Source: Hirsutella rhossiliensis
Lineage: Eukaryota > Ascomycota > Sordariomycetes > Hypocreales > Ophiocordycipitaceae
Length of the DNA stretch: 64,000 bases
Assembly: GCF_020360975.1 (NCBI RefSeq)
Contig: NW_025408680.1
Location: 1,674,001-1,738,000, forward strand
Direction of reading: 5' to 3'
This document shows, one piece after another, positions 21,584 through 32,847 of the stretch (its first letter is position 1; every line of letters begins with the position of its first letter). Made by a program: the position numbers and the translations under genes. The notes beneath the pieces were generated by a model, which saw only the letters and a program-made list of their open reading frames with translations, searched no databases and was not told the origin of the DNA.

Positions 21584-23120
21584 TCAGGGTATTCGAAAGG
21601 TTTGGGTTGGTCTTCTGTGGTAGGAAGAGGAAGAGGTTGTTGAGTTGTGGGTGGAAGGGAAGAGGGTTTTGAAGAGGATGTTGTTGATCGGATTGTGTTG
21701 AGGAAGGAGTGATTGTTGTGTTGATGGGTCTGTGCGGCTAGGGCTAGGGTCGGGTTGCAACTGAGGAAGGAGCGATTCCGGGTGACGATAGTACGGTTGG
21801 ACGCATGTACTGCGAAATTTCGCTGGTCCGTTGTCCAGGTCAACTGCGATTTCCGTATCCGTCACCTCGAGCACTTTATATGGGCCTTGCCATCCGTGCT
21901 TCTCGCGAAATACGCGAACTTCGCTTCCTAGCGCCAGGGATAGGGGCAGGCGCAACGCTGTATCAGGCCCATTACGCGTATTTAACGCGGTCTGAACCTT
22001 CCTCTGGGCGTTGATCTTCCTCAGCTCTGACATCGTTCGCCACACCGCCTTAGCTCTTGCCATTGCGGAAGGTGTAGGCGGCGAATCCATCGTCATTCGA
22101 GGCAGAGCACCGAAGACGAGGAGGGTTGGAACGAGGCCATCCGGACCGGCTGTGTCGTTGACAGCCTTGAAAGCCATTTGAAGGACTTGATCAGGGCTCA
22201 CGGTATCCTTCAGCTCTGCCTTTAATATATCATATGCTCTTCGGACGGGCACATGATACTTCTCAACCTTCCCAACAGCCCAATGTGCTTCCACAGGCAC
22301 CTGATGACACGTTATTCCCATCAATTTCGCTTCTGCTTGGAACTCGGCAGCAGCGAAATTCGTGCCTGCGTCATGAGTGATCACATCGGGTGGTCCAAGG
22401 TATGTATCCATCCAACATTGTTTCAACGCGAGCCACGTTTCCTGGCCGTCATGTTGGATAGGAATCTCCTGCCTGATAGGCAGTGGCTTGATCAACAACA
22501 TGGAGGACTGGTCTGCCACCCAATGTCATGACATCAACGATGACTTCGTAATTGAAGTCACAATCATCCTTCAAGCTGAACTTGAACCTTCGTGGCGGGT
22601 CGGATTTCATCTGACAGTAGTGGCAGAACTTCTTGATCATTTCCAGAGCTTCGATTTCCACATCATGGCCAGCCGAATTCAGCAGCTTGTGCAGCCGATA
22701 CACGGATGGATGACCAAAACGCGTGTGGAGGCGCCGCAATTCAGCCTCCGTGAGATATGCCACTGATGCCTCTTGTTTCCGCAAGAAGAACCACGCGTGA
22801 CCCCATCTTCGAATCACTGGAACGCTCACACCATTGCCAACGAGCTCGTTCGTGACGTTATTTAAATATACGCCGAGCCGATCCATATCAGCTAGGCATA
22901 GGAGGAATGGCGTTGGCACGTTGACTATATGAAAATCAACCTCTCCCACTGGTGTGTTCAAGGTGATCACGCCAAGTGGTGTTTCCAATCTTCCTGCACC
23001 AAATCTAACTGGTTCGGGCTTGCGATCATCACGGAATTGGACTGGGGGCATCTCTCGTTGGAGAGCACGCAGTTGTTCGATTCCTCCCGTCGATATGCAT
23101 GCCGCACCTGTGTCCGGCAT
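21584..23120 (-). pseudogene. Copia protease and integrase
   Basis: Aspartic protease active site is PDTGAACISTGG. The integrase zinc-binding segment (H...H...CHYC: LRRLHTRFGHPSVYRLH, KFCHYCQ) leads to the catalytic core: Asp in VIVDVMTLGG, Asp in VITHDAGTNF, Glu in GKVEKYHVPVRRAY. A frame change lies near 22450-22520, inside the core. After the core come the LALGSEVRVFREK and GWQGPYKVLEV segments and a long Ser/Pro/Gln spacer, where the frame shifts again near 21600. Confidence 0.85.
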
Positions 23121-23197
23121 GATTCCTTGGAACGAGTCTTGAGAGTAACGATCTAGTATGAATTGTGTGGGTTCGTCACTGTTGAATAACTTGATGC

Positions 23198-24915
23198 CTA
23201 CTGGAGAGATCCGATGATGGAAAGCTTCGTTGGACAGAAGGTCGCAGCAGCGTAGAACGATTCATAAGGGTCAGAGGAGTCAGAATCATCGGATTCCTCG
23301 GTGCTCGAGTCATCCTGATCCTGTGATTCCCCTTCATAGTCAGCCAAGAACATAGCATACGAACGAGATTGACCGTGGAAGCCTCTCTCGTAGATACTTC
23401 TCTTTGGCTGCTTTTCTCTCGTTTTCAGGATGTCTCGTTGAGAAACAACCTTCCTTGCCGCAAACGTAGCATTTCTTCTTCCAATTTGGCTGACGCCTTT
23501 GTGATTGACCTCTTGTTCCGCCGGAATTTCGCTGAAATTTGCGATCCACGAAGTGCTGATCATGTCCTCTATCCAGGTCTTGGGGATATTGGCCACTGGG
23601 TTGTTCAGATCGTTCATCTTGCATGGCAGATAGCGATGATCGAAGCTGTGATGCCAATCCCTCAAATGTAGGTGCGGGAGAGTATATCGCGAGTCGGAAT
23701 TCAGGCACACCACGGCACGCCCTGAGCGTTGCATCGATCAGGCCACCTTCGCCGCCAGACTTATCCCCGAGTGCTCTCCTACAGAGCCGCAATTTCGTAA
23801 GAAGGGCCTGGAGGACCTCGTCAGATGACTTACCGGGCATCTCAGCCCGAAGTCGGCTGAAGGTGAGGGTGCTCCAGTGGGTATGATACATCTTCTGGTT
23901 GATTTCGGTGTCAAAGTGCTCTTTCATCTTCTGATACATCTCAGCGAAGGTTAAATCAGTGCTGATTTCGTGTAGAAAGAAGGACTGAGCTTCTTGGCCA
24001 GAATCGAAGGGAAAACACCATGGAATTTAGACGGAGGAATGTTTGCTTGACGGCACACGCTCATGAATTTCCGGATCTTGTCATCGAAGATATCGTATGG
24101 TTCGCCGGTATAGGCTAGTTTCTTGTCCCATATCTTAATGAATCTAATCGTGAGATCGGCCTCAACTTCCTCGTTCTCGAATCGAACAGGTGGAATGCTC
24201 GTGTATGCATCTCGGAAGTTGGTAGTCCGTACGGGGAGCGTCTGCTGATACCGAGGGATTCGCGCCATTGATGCTGAGGCTCTTGCTGAGCGGGTTGATG
24301 GGTCTCAATGATCTGAGGATTCCGGTTCCGCCGGTCGGGTAATAGTTGGCTGCTGGATTACTACCGGTGCCGGTGACGATATAGCCGCTTTAACAGTTCC
24401 TTGGAGCAGCTTCTGTTTCACCTTATATGCCACGGTGTTTTCAGCAACCTCTTGACCAAGCAACTCGTTCTCATCCCATTCAGGAAGTTCGTTACTTGTT
24501 AGAAGGCCACATAAAGCTCGAGAGATGCTAGAGTTGGCCTTGCCCATATAGATCCCCCTAATTCTGAGAAGCGTCCGGAGTCTTGATCTAAGGCGTGGGT
24601 TGATTAGTTCGAAGTCATCATAGCTCCATCCCGTGAAGTCGTTATACAGATCCCCAAGCAGGGCAATTCCGTGGTTACGTTTCTCCACCGTGTATGTTGC
24701 CACACAGCCTAAGAAGAAGCTGTTGCGGTGGACAAGGGAGGAGCTTTGGGTGATAGGTTCGTTGAGGAAATCCGCGTCGAAATGCCTGATCGGGAGTGAA
24801 GGAGCTCCACGATCGTCAGGTTCCGTTCAACGAGTTGCCTGTCTTCGAGAGACACGTTGGCCGGGGTATCCTGGGCTGTTGCCGGGGCTAGTGCGGCAGA
24901 TGAATTGTCAGACAT
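23198..24915 (-). pseudogene. Copia Gag region, frameshifted
   Basis: Capsid-type protein of the element. The likely start is the ATG at 24915 (MSDNSSAALAPATAQ). Conserved Gag segments follow in changing frames: 24305-24703, then past an in-frame TGA (24305) 23951-24268, then past a shift near 23955 the segment MYQKMKEHFDTEINQKMY. The zinc knuckle is CYVCGKEGCFSTRH (C-x2-C-x4-C-x4-H, a spacing common in fungal Copia elements). The acidic stretch SSTEESDDSDSSDP precedes the protease. Confidence 0.8.
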
Positions 24916-25183
24916 ATTGACAGGCTGTGTGCTGAGAAACAGGGCACAGGGTGTCAATGAGGTTATCAATGTGCGATAGGGCACGCCTAAGGGTCGCTGA
25001 TGACAGCAAAGCTTAGGCACGGTTGGATAACTAGAGTGGGCTCTGATGCAGAGTCTTCGTAGCAATCCGCGCGTTGTAGCAACTATCCTACCGTCAGGGA
25101 GCTCGCTTTGCAGAGCGTGACGATAGGTTAGCTCTCTTCCGTCTTGCTGTTCTGTGTCACCTTTGCCGGGCGACACTGATCAG

Positions 25184-25383
25184 TGTGGACAGGCTCTTCA
25201 CTGCAGTGAGGTTATTCGAACTGGTTCAATTGGTTATATCTTGTGTAACTAGGGAAACGTGTCCCATACAAACTGTGTGCAAAGACCTTCCTCCCTGTGT
25301 CTCACCTCTTACTCGCACGTGACTAGCGCGGTCGATTAGTTATACGTGCGCGATCGGTGCCTAGTGCACAGGTGGATCCAACA
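25184..25383 (-). repeat. Copia 5' LTR
   Basis: 200 bp, identical to 19291-19490 at every position I compared. Confidence 0.95.
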
Positions 25384-25844
25384 ATAACTGTCAATTGTGC
25401 ACCACTTGTTGGAGCGCGCGTCTACTTTTGGTGCAATAGATGTGTTGAGGAGATGCGATTCGCCGGCCAGAACGCAGTCGACCGATCAAAAAGGCCAAGA
25501 GTGGCACCATTGACGCAACTTCTACAAGCCAAAATCCAGCGCAGAGTGATCCCACCCGAGTAGAACAAGCCAAACGGGGTCGCCCGCTGCTAGTGCCAGG
25601 GCAGCCACGTATGCTCGCGTCGCAAGCTTGCGATGGTACAGAGATACAGAGACGTGATGAGCACTACCTGCTTGAACAACGGACACCTCATCCTATCTTT
25701 CCATAGCGTTAATGTGTAAGGCGCACAATCACGACGAAACAGAGAGTGAAGAACGGGGGCCAGTGATGCAATTGTTGATCTCTGAAGAACTCCTCCAAGA
25801 GACCGTGGTCATCCTATAGCCCTTATATCTACGGGGCGCAGTGG
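25384..25844. other. No gene recognised
   Basis: A short plus-strand open frame (to 25563, with a CNRC motif) is not enough to call a gene. The sequence just right of the LTR does not continue the 7-helix gene relic found left of the element. Confidence 0.35.
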
Positions 25845-26138
25845 CTAGTCTAGCCACTGCAAGGAATGAACCAGCCACCCACTGCGACCTAGGTCCACAG
25901 GCTCGTGACAGGCGCGTGACATAATGTCATCAATAGCCTTATCAAAAGCTTCGATAGTTGACCCATGGAGAACTTCTGGATCCTTTGGTGTCCCGATGAA
26001 AAGCCCGTCTCTGTATGGAAACAGGATGCTCCGCAACTCTCTGCAAAAAGGCTTGACACAGTCGAACTTCGGTTGCGGAAACTCCTCCAGGATATCTTCA
26101 AATCCATTCGCATCTGTCAAGATCAGACGCTCATTCAC
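25845..26138 (-). pseudogene. C-terminal fragment of a kinase-like fungal gene
   Basis: Open for 97 codons; contains FCRELRSILFPYRDGLFIGTP and STIEAFDKAIDDI, which resemble the tail of fungal protein kinase-like proteins of unknown role. There is no catalytic loop. The first eight residues lie inside the left arm of a 100-bp inverted repeat, so the upstream part was replaced. Family assignment is tentative. Confidence 0.35.
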
Positions 26139-26214
26139 GGTGCTGCCTACTGCCTAATAGGCAGTCACGACTAGTCAAGCAGCTGCCTGCAGGCAGCAGC
26201 TGCCCTTAGTCTCT
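26115..26214 (+). repeat. Left arm of a 100-bp inverted repeat
   Basis: Pairs with 26353-26452 with about two mismatches. It contains smaller palindromes (ACTGCCTAATAGGCAGT and CTGCCTGCAGGCAG), so it can fold at two levels. The spacer is 138 bp. Confidence 0.9.
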
Positions 26215-26352
26215 CCATTCATGTATACAAGAGAGATATATTTCTTTCATTAGATATAAATCAAGAGTCTTTCGTTGCCCGATTCACAGGGGATCTTCTT
26301 CCCGATCGCCGCTCAGTCGTCCATACTGCCCGTGCATCTTGTTGTGTGGCAA

Positions 26353-26452
26353 AGAGACTAAGGGCAGCTGCTTCCTGCAGGCAGCAGCTTGACTAGTCGT
26401 GACTGCCTATTAGGCAGTAGGCAGCACCGTGAATGAGCGTCTGATCTTGACA
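26353..26452 (-). repeat. Right arm of a 100-bp inverted repeat
   Basis: Complement of 26115-26214. Its outer part repeats the first codons of the kinase-like fragment, directly followed by the end of the CHAT relic. Confidence 0.9.
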
Positions 26453-27165
26453 AATGGACATACGGAGCCCAGGACAACGGGTTCCCCTGTCTTGTCCCAT
26501 GATTGCCACCACACTTGACGATATTTCTCCCTTTTCTCAACACTTCTTTTAGGGAAGCGAGATTGCCGTCCTGTAATTCAACCCCAAGATCATCAACGTC
26601 CACGGAATTATGCGTCCCATCGATGACAGCAGGGTCAGGGTCGTTCCTCCTTCCGCCTGAATTACCACTCTCCCGTCCTCGAAGCTCTCTGACGGCGCGA
26701 TGAAGTCCTCGAGCTATCGCTCTGTCGGTCATGCCTTCGTCCCTGAGTGTCTCATATAGGACCGTCGCCACATCAACACAGTACTCATCTCTTACTTCCC
26801 ATAACGTTCCGACAACGTGGCGGAAACCCGCTAGTTGGCAGGCACTGATGAGGTGGATTGTCTCCTCAGCAAGTCCCTCCACCTCATTTGCACCGGTCGA
26901 GCAGGCGGAGAGATAGGCCAAGAACGGCGAGGTCTCTTGGAACCTATGATCAATAACGGTGGTGCGAAAAATATCGGATTTGTGAGAGTCGCCAGATCGA
27001 CTACCGGGATGTAGCATGTGTGCATTGTCGATAATGAGTGTTTTCCCCTTAGCTTCTTTAAGGATGCTCTCCGCTGGGGAACCCTAGGCCTCCTCGACTG
27101 GAGACGTTCCAGTCGTAATAAGAGCTTCTCCCAAGTTGATATCCTGTTTTCAGGTATAGTATACA
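26453..27165 (-). pseudogene. AAA-ATPase / CHAT chimeric relic
   Basis: The upstream part (about 27165-26945) reads NLGEALITTGTSPVEEA-stop-GSPAESILKEAKGKTLIIDNAHML, the Walker B neighbourhood of fungal CbxX/SpoVK-like AAA ATPases, with TAG where Gln fits. It runs in frame into a CHAT protease tail: RFQETSPFLAYLSACSTGANE (catalytic Cys), then VVGTLWEVRDEYCVDVATVLYETLRDEG and PYVHL. The CHAT part is very close to 29400-29850. No CHAT His part and no AAA Walker A are present. It looks like two gene fragments joined by rearrangement, ending at the 100-bp inverted repeat. Confidence 0.6.
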
Positions 27166-28365
27166 TTCTATCAGGAAGAGGGCACTTCTTGCCACTTACT
27201 GAAGGCCGCGTAAGTCATCTACGTCAGCAACATCAGCTTGATCTCCCCGATCAAATAGCTCTTCTGGCTATTAGATCGATAGTTCAGTCTCTCGAGGTCC
27301 CCGGGCCAGTAATAGTTATGCCGGACTCATCAAAGGGTCCCCGTTCGAATAGGAGATCCTCCGGACCCCTCAGTGGTCTAGGAAGAAGAAACAACAGTCT
27401 GCAGACCTCCCTTCCTACCTGGTTTCAAGCTGTATTACCTAGAGAGACCTAGAGACCTCAACTCGTTCGGACCTTCTTCTCGACATGTGTGCATTCATTT
27501 CTTCTCTTTTGTTCTTCAGATAATTATCAGATAACTCTCATCAATCAATTGGCCACCTAGTGCTGAACGCTTCATGATCGCTGTCGAAGCCTACCTGATG
27601 TGACGACAATTACGTGACACCCTGCTTGCGTGGTGCTGCCTATTTCTCCAGAGGTGCCGCTAGAACAATCCCCGCAATGCCCTCCCCTTAGGTTCCATCT
27701 CCGCCTTGTCCTATTGTGCGGTTCTGGCTTCTTACTCGGCTGGGGGGATGGGCGCGGCATACTCCGCATCTTGCAAGCGCTCTTGCTCTTAGTTGCGAGG
27801 GCATGCAACGACAATTTCATACTCGATGTAGTCGGCCGGCTTGTGCTGTGACGAGTCGGCTTGCAAGTCGTCGGACTTACCGCTAAAGACTGGTGTATAG
27901 CGAAAAGCTTCAATGGCAATATGCCTTTTGTCCTTTTGCTCCCGTGCAGATGTAGAGCGCTTCTGTCGTGTAGTGCTTCAACCACTTTGCGCTTCATGCT
28001 GGGAGAGTCATGTGGAGTGATTGCCAAGGAGTCACAAAAGGGTCGATGCCACTGCTCATCATTGTCACGAGATTGTCATTCAGGCAGGCTTGAGCAGTAA
28101 ACAGAGAGTTTTTTAAAACTTTGAGCTGGTGAGAGTGATTCTAAGCATGAACAACAGAGAAAAGATTGGATGCACTCTTTCGTGCGACAGCCCACCCTGA
28201 TCTTGCAGCGCAGCCGCAGGTGGGTGGCAGTCCTCCGGCATCGAGACAGAAAAACAAGCTGCCACCCAAAGCTCCATCAGATCGTACCAATCAACTCACG
28301 CGTGTCCGGAATTCGACCAACATCGCACCAATCAAACTTGCAAGTCAACCGATGAATGCAACCCG
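27166..28365. other. No gene recognised
   Basis: A basic minus-strand open frame (27572-28027) has no recognisable domain. Near 27500-27545, TTCTTCAGATAATTATCAGATAACTCTCATCAAT resembles TTCTTTAGATAATTCTCATCAATTG near 45920, a hint of a shared dispersed repeat. Confidence 0.35.
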
Positions 28366-28890
28366 TCAGCCGTCCAGGGGCTTCCCGACGCCAATGGTCA
28401 GCTCCCTCGGGTTGGGAGCGTTGACAAAGCCCGACTGGTCCGGCTGGTCGCGGGAGGCGCCGACGTCGTCATAGGGAAACGCATAGCCGCGGCCGCCGAC
28501 GCTCGTCTCGTGGCAGGCGCGGGCGTAATGATTGGTGACGGCGTGGCCGTAGTACAGCTTGACCTTTTCGCCCTCGGGCTGCTGCGCGTTGTCGAGCAGC
28601 GTCGAGCGGTTCAGCGCCGCCGCCAGCCGCGCCCCGATGTTGAGCTGCTCGCCCGTCACGCCCGGGCCGCCCACAAACGGGCCCGTGCTGCAGCTGAAGA
28701 CGTCGCTCGTCCCAAAGGAGACGGCGCCAAACGTCAGCTTCTCGCCCGCCTCGACGCGGCCCTTGACCTGGCCCCAGATGGACTGCGTGTCCACGGTCAA
28801 GTCCTCCTTGCTGTACTTGGCCCACACCGCGTCCACGTATGGCTGGTAGAAGCCGTCGAAGAGGCCCGGGTGCAGCATCTCGCCAGCCAC
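28366..28890 (-). pseudogene. 3' end of a GH64 (beta-1,3-glucanase) gene
   Basis: GC-rich coding fragment of about 170 codons. It matches the end of GH64 glucanases, secreted enzymes that cut beta-1,3-glucan: FDGFYQPYVDAVWAKYS, CSTGPFVGGPG, IGARLAAALNRSTLL, YYGHAVTNHYARACHE, GRGYAFPYDDV, QSGFVNAPNPRELTIGVG. The natural C terminus is present (TGA at 28366). Upstream of 28890 there is an in-frame TAG and no GH64 sequence, so the signal peptide and catalytic N-terminal half are missing. No internal stop: either recently truncated or recently moved here. Confidence 0.72.
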
Positions 28891-29378
28891 GGGGCTGTCC
28901 TACCTACGTCCCAGAGACTCTGGAACCTCACGGATGTCAGCCTCGAGGAGGAAGACGATACTACAGAACACCGCTGCTAACCCGTGCCTCAAAGTGCATG
29001 AGGTGTTCCGTGACAATCTCCCTTCACCGTTCTACAGATGAGGATACACGGTCAGATCCCAGTCACAAGCTTGGCATGCCACCATGCGACAAAATGGGAT
29101 GGGACAGTACGAACCATGCATTGTGCAGACACTCTTGCCCGGCAGGATGGAATACTTCGACCTTGAGCCGGTTGGTACGCCAGACGTCGCAGGTTGCTCA
29201 TAAATGCACTAAAGACCGAACATGCAAAATTCGAACCGATTCAGGTCAAGTCAACACCGAAGCGGACGATAGCTTCTCGCAGGAGGCAGACATGGCCGGC
29301 CAGAGTGACTGAGGAGCAGACTAACAGGATGTTGCCACGTGCCGAGTGTCCTGTCGTCCGGGTAAAGTCGCATTCCCA
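28891..29378. other. No gene recognised
   Basis: Between the truncated GH64 end and the end of the TPR-CHAT gene. Nothing identifiable. Confidence 0.4.
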
Positions 29379-31666
29379 CTACCTCAGGTGAGTTTTACCG
29401 TGAGAGCGCCCAAAATGGACATACGGGACCCAGGATAGGAACGTCGCCTGTCTTGTGTTGGGCCTTCCACATAGCACCACAATTCTCCCTTCTCTCAGGT
29501 AATTTTCTTCTCGGGCGGAGGAACGGGCGTCCTGTTCATCGGCCACATCATTGTGCGCTCCATCTTGGGTTACAACTGCGTGAGTGTCGCTTCCGCCGAT
29601 ATATGCACGCTCTCGTTCTCGAAGAGCTCTCACGGCTCGATGCAGCCCTCGACATATAGCCGTGTCAGTCATGCCTTCGTCCCTGAGCGTCTCATATAGG
29701 ACCCGCGCCACATCAACACAGTGCTCATCCCAAACTTCCCACAATGTTCCAACGACGTGTCGAAGCCGGCGAGTTGGCAGGCGCTGGTGAGATGGATAGC
29801 CTCCTCGGCAAACCTCTCCACCTCATTTGCGCCAGTTGAGCAGGCAGACAGGTAGGCAAGGAATGGTGAGCTTTCTTGAATACTGTGGTCGCGGAGATCC
29901 GCAACAGTCAATGGGCTCTCCTCCCAGTCGTCCAACAGCAGCGAGCTTTTCGACGGTTCAGTGGGATCAGTGTTCCGGTGGCCGGCAAAATGAAATATTG
30001 TGCATGAGCTAAGGTGTGCCAGAACATTTTGTCGGCGTCCTGGTGGCATGACTGGTTTCAATCTCAGCGAAGGGCAGAGACCATTGAGCATTTCCACTTC
30101 GTGTGTGGCAAAGGGAAGCGCAAATTGGCCAGGCGTCTCTTCCATAGCAAGGAGCAAGGCAGCTCCTGGCACAAGTTGTGTGGAATCTAGATCATTTTGC
30201 CGTCTCCGGTCCATTAGCGCCTTGATGGACGTTCCGTAAGATGAGATGACTCTGTGGAGCACGGAATCGCTGGACCCTTTGACATGCCGTCCTGCCGCAT
30301 GGAATGGTAGCTGGCTGAGTTGCCCTGTAAGAATCCACCAAACATGAGGCCAATCGTCATTTGAGGGAGGTTGCTTGAAGCCTAGGGCGTCCATAATAGG
30401 ACACGCGGCGACTATCAATAGCCACTCTAGAACTGACAATCCTTCAGATGAGTTGGATGATCTTAGACGTTTGACGTTTCTCTTGGCGTCTTGCAGATTC
30501 AAGTTTGGCAACTGCAACGCCTTGATATCATGTAGGTCAACAATGAATGCGTCACACCACAAGGAATGGGCGTTAATAACAACGATGGGGTCTAGACGTG
30601 CCGCGGTCATCAACTGCTCGGCCGCGGGCGGGTGCAAAAAGTCCTCGAATCCAGGGTGAGTGCGAATCTCGTGAACAACTTCGTTGAACCGGATCTCTGC
30701 TTCACGGTGCCGTTCTAGCTGCGATTCCTGGGAAAGTGGGCTCTCACGAGAGGTCGGGAGCATTGTCCTGTCAGCGGGTGAGTCCAGCTCATCCCTCAGG
30801 GATTTAAACTCTGCTGCTAACCCGGGATGCTGCTCTTCCAGGTCTGAGACGTCCGTACGCATCTCCAACAAGAGACTGGCAATAACGCCACGACCGAGTT
30901 CAAGGAGCTCCAGGGCATGATGAGCCTCCTTTCCCGCATTCAAGGCCGTAGCCGCGGCCATGGAAGACAAGCCAGCAAAATCTGAAAGCATGTGCTGCTT
31001 GTCGGCATTCTGCAGGGATCGTGGGCTCACGGTCGGGAGGAGCCTTGCGGCTTCCTCCAGCAGCTGACTTGATTCATCCCAATTCAACCGTCGGGTAAGA
31101 ATGCTAGCGGCCTTCCAAGCCAGATGAATACGTTTAGACGGGGGAGCGACTTCGCAACGCCAACCATCTTTGTACGAGGACAGGGCGCGGTCCAGATCGT
31201 CCATGGAACCGGTGCGCTCAAATCGCCTGCCGAGGCGGTTTCTAAGGTTGTTCAACCACCCAGCTCGATCGGGGTGGTCCTGAGGCGTGGCATCCACTGC
31301 CATATGCGCAACCTCGGTGGCGTGGTCCAGATCGTCCATGGAATCGGTGCGCTCGAATCGGCTGCCGAGATTGTTTCCAAGGTTGCTCAACCGCCTAGCA
31401 AGATCGGGGTGGTCCTGAGGCGTGGCAGCCACTGCCATATCAGCGACCTCGATGGCGTGGTCCAGATCGTCCATGGAATCGGTGCGCTCGAATCGCCTGC
31501 CGAGATTGTTTCCAAGGTTGCTCAACCGCCTAGCAAGATCGGGGTGGTCCTGAGGCGTGGCAGCCACTGCCATATCAGCAACCTCGACGGCGCGGCTCAG
31601 ATCGTCCATGGAACCGATGCGCTCGAATCGCCTGGCCAAGGGATCTGATAGCAAGTTGGATGTCAC
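29379..31666 (-). pseudogene. TPR-CHAT protease gene, 5' truncated and with one frameshift
   Basis: Caspase-like CHAT peptidase behind tetratricopeptide repeats, a fungal family proposed to act in self/non-self or cell-death responses. Residues 10-190 are about four TPR units (RRFERTDSMDDLDHA, TPQDHPDLARRLSNLGNNLG). CHAT spans about 400-640: FHFAGHR (catalytic His; the usual following Gly is Arg) and YLSACSTGANEVE (catalytic Cys). Just after CQLAGF (near 29765) one base is missing relative to the paralogue at 26.8 kb, and the last 120 residues continue in another frame. The first codon is GTG in mid-repeat with no upstream ATG, so the N terminus is lost. Confidence 0.78.
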
Positions 31667-32712
31667 AGGTGGTCTGGCTTTGGTGGGCGGTCAGCGGATT
31701 ACCCCGCAGATTACCGCCGATTACCGCGCTGCCCTTGACGTCACCTCCGCCGGGTTGATGTCATCTTCAGAGCGCCATAAAGCGCGAAAGGCGGAACCAG
31801 GTGGCAAAAATGGCCCTAGGCGTAGCGGGAGGGAAAACCCTCGAAGGAATCAGAGGCCGCTCGCGCGCGGCTTGGCTTCAGGGAGGAAAACCAACCGCAG
31901 CTAGCTGCTGGTATCCCTCTTGCGTCGTGGGTTCTGTTGGCGCGCGAGGGCAAAGCAGAAACACGCTCGCGAGCGAAGATGAACTCTCCTAAAGTCTTCG
32001 GTCGTGCCCCCCGACAGAGAGGAGTTAGGGCCCCGGTAAGGCCCTGAAGGCGGGAGTGTGGCCGGGTAGCCTGCACGCGACGATGGGCTCCACAATTTCA
32101 TCCAGCCAAGGAGAATCCCATCAAACTGGTGCGGGCACGAGCAAGGCCCACACCACCAAGTGGTAGTGTCTGCCGTCCCGTCCCTGTGCCCGCGCCGCGC
32201 CCTTCTTGGCACACTCCTCCTCCATCGCTTTTCGGCCCATCGGAACCCGCGTTTTTAGGTCAGTTCAGGGACGGACCCGAAGCCTAGCCTGATTTGGTTG
32301 AAGGTAGTGGACACAGCCCGTATTTCTCAACTTCACGAATGAGCCATCTGGTATCCTAACTTGAATGGTACAGAAAATGCCGCATCACTTTGATGCTGCT
32401 GATTCGGCGGTGTTCTTTCGTCCTGTCCATCGTTGCAAAAGTTCCAGACCTGCAACATTCATGTACTTCGCACGAGTGCATATCGGGCCAAGCCGAAGGT
32501 GTGGTGGAATGGCGCACCCGTCTGCAATGGTACGTTTTGGCAAATTAATTAAGCAGTGTGGCCAGCTGGCCAATAAGGCCGGCCCTGCCTGCTGATATAT
32601 GTAGCCGTATACCACGTCGCTACAGTGGTTCCAATCGCGTCCTAATCGCACAGTAGACTTTGGGGGGGTCACGGCGGAAATCACATAACTATAAGAGCAC
32701 AATCGACCGAGT
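31667..32712. other. No gene recognised; GC-rich repeat-like stretch
   Basis: 31700-32230 is GC-rich with short direct repeats (GATTACCGCC/GATTACCGCG) and no domain in any frame. Possibly transposon debris that replaced the 5' end of the TPR-CHAT gene. Confidence 0.35.
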
Positions 32713-32847
32713 TTGCCGGGCCGGGTCGCGATCACATTACGTTGGCCCACTATCACGGAGAACTCCCTACGTACACCCGCTTCACCAGTGTCGCGACCAA
32801 TAGCTCGAAAAACTTCTTCACCCACGCCGAATTTAGCGCGCCACGCA

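Larger units (their letters stand above)
19291..25383 (-). mobile_element. Copia-type LTR retrotransposon
   Basis: Two 200-bp LTRs, identical base for base, flank 5.7 kb coding on the minus strand for Gag, protease, integrase, reverse transcriptase and RNase H in the Copia order. A purine-rich stretch (AGAAAGAGG) precedes the 3' LTR. Flanking 5-mers (GCATC and ATAAC) differ, so there is no target duplication. Several frame changes and in-frame TGA codons break the polyprotein. Confidence 0.93.

Noticed and set aside
28469..28980. Long open frames on both strands over the GH64 fragment
   Set aside because: High GC makes stops rare; only the minus-strand frame 28366-28890 matches a protein family.
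31124..31648. Plus-strand 174-codon frame with internal repeats
   Set aside because: Antisense of the TPR repeats of the TPR-CHAT gene.
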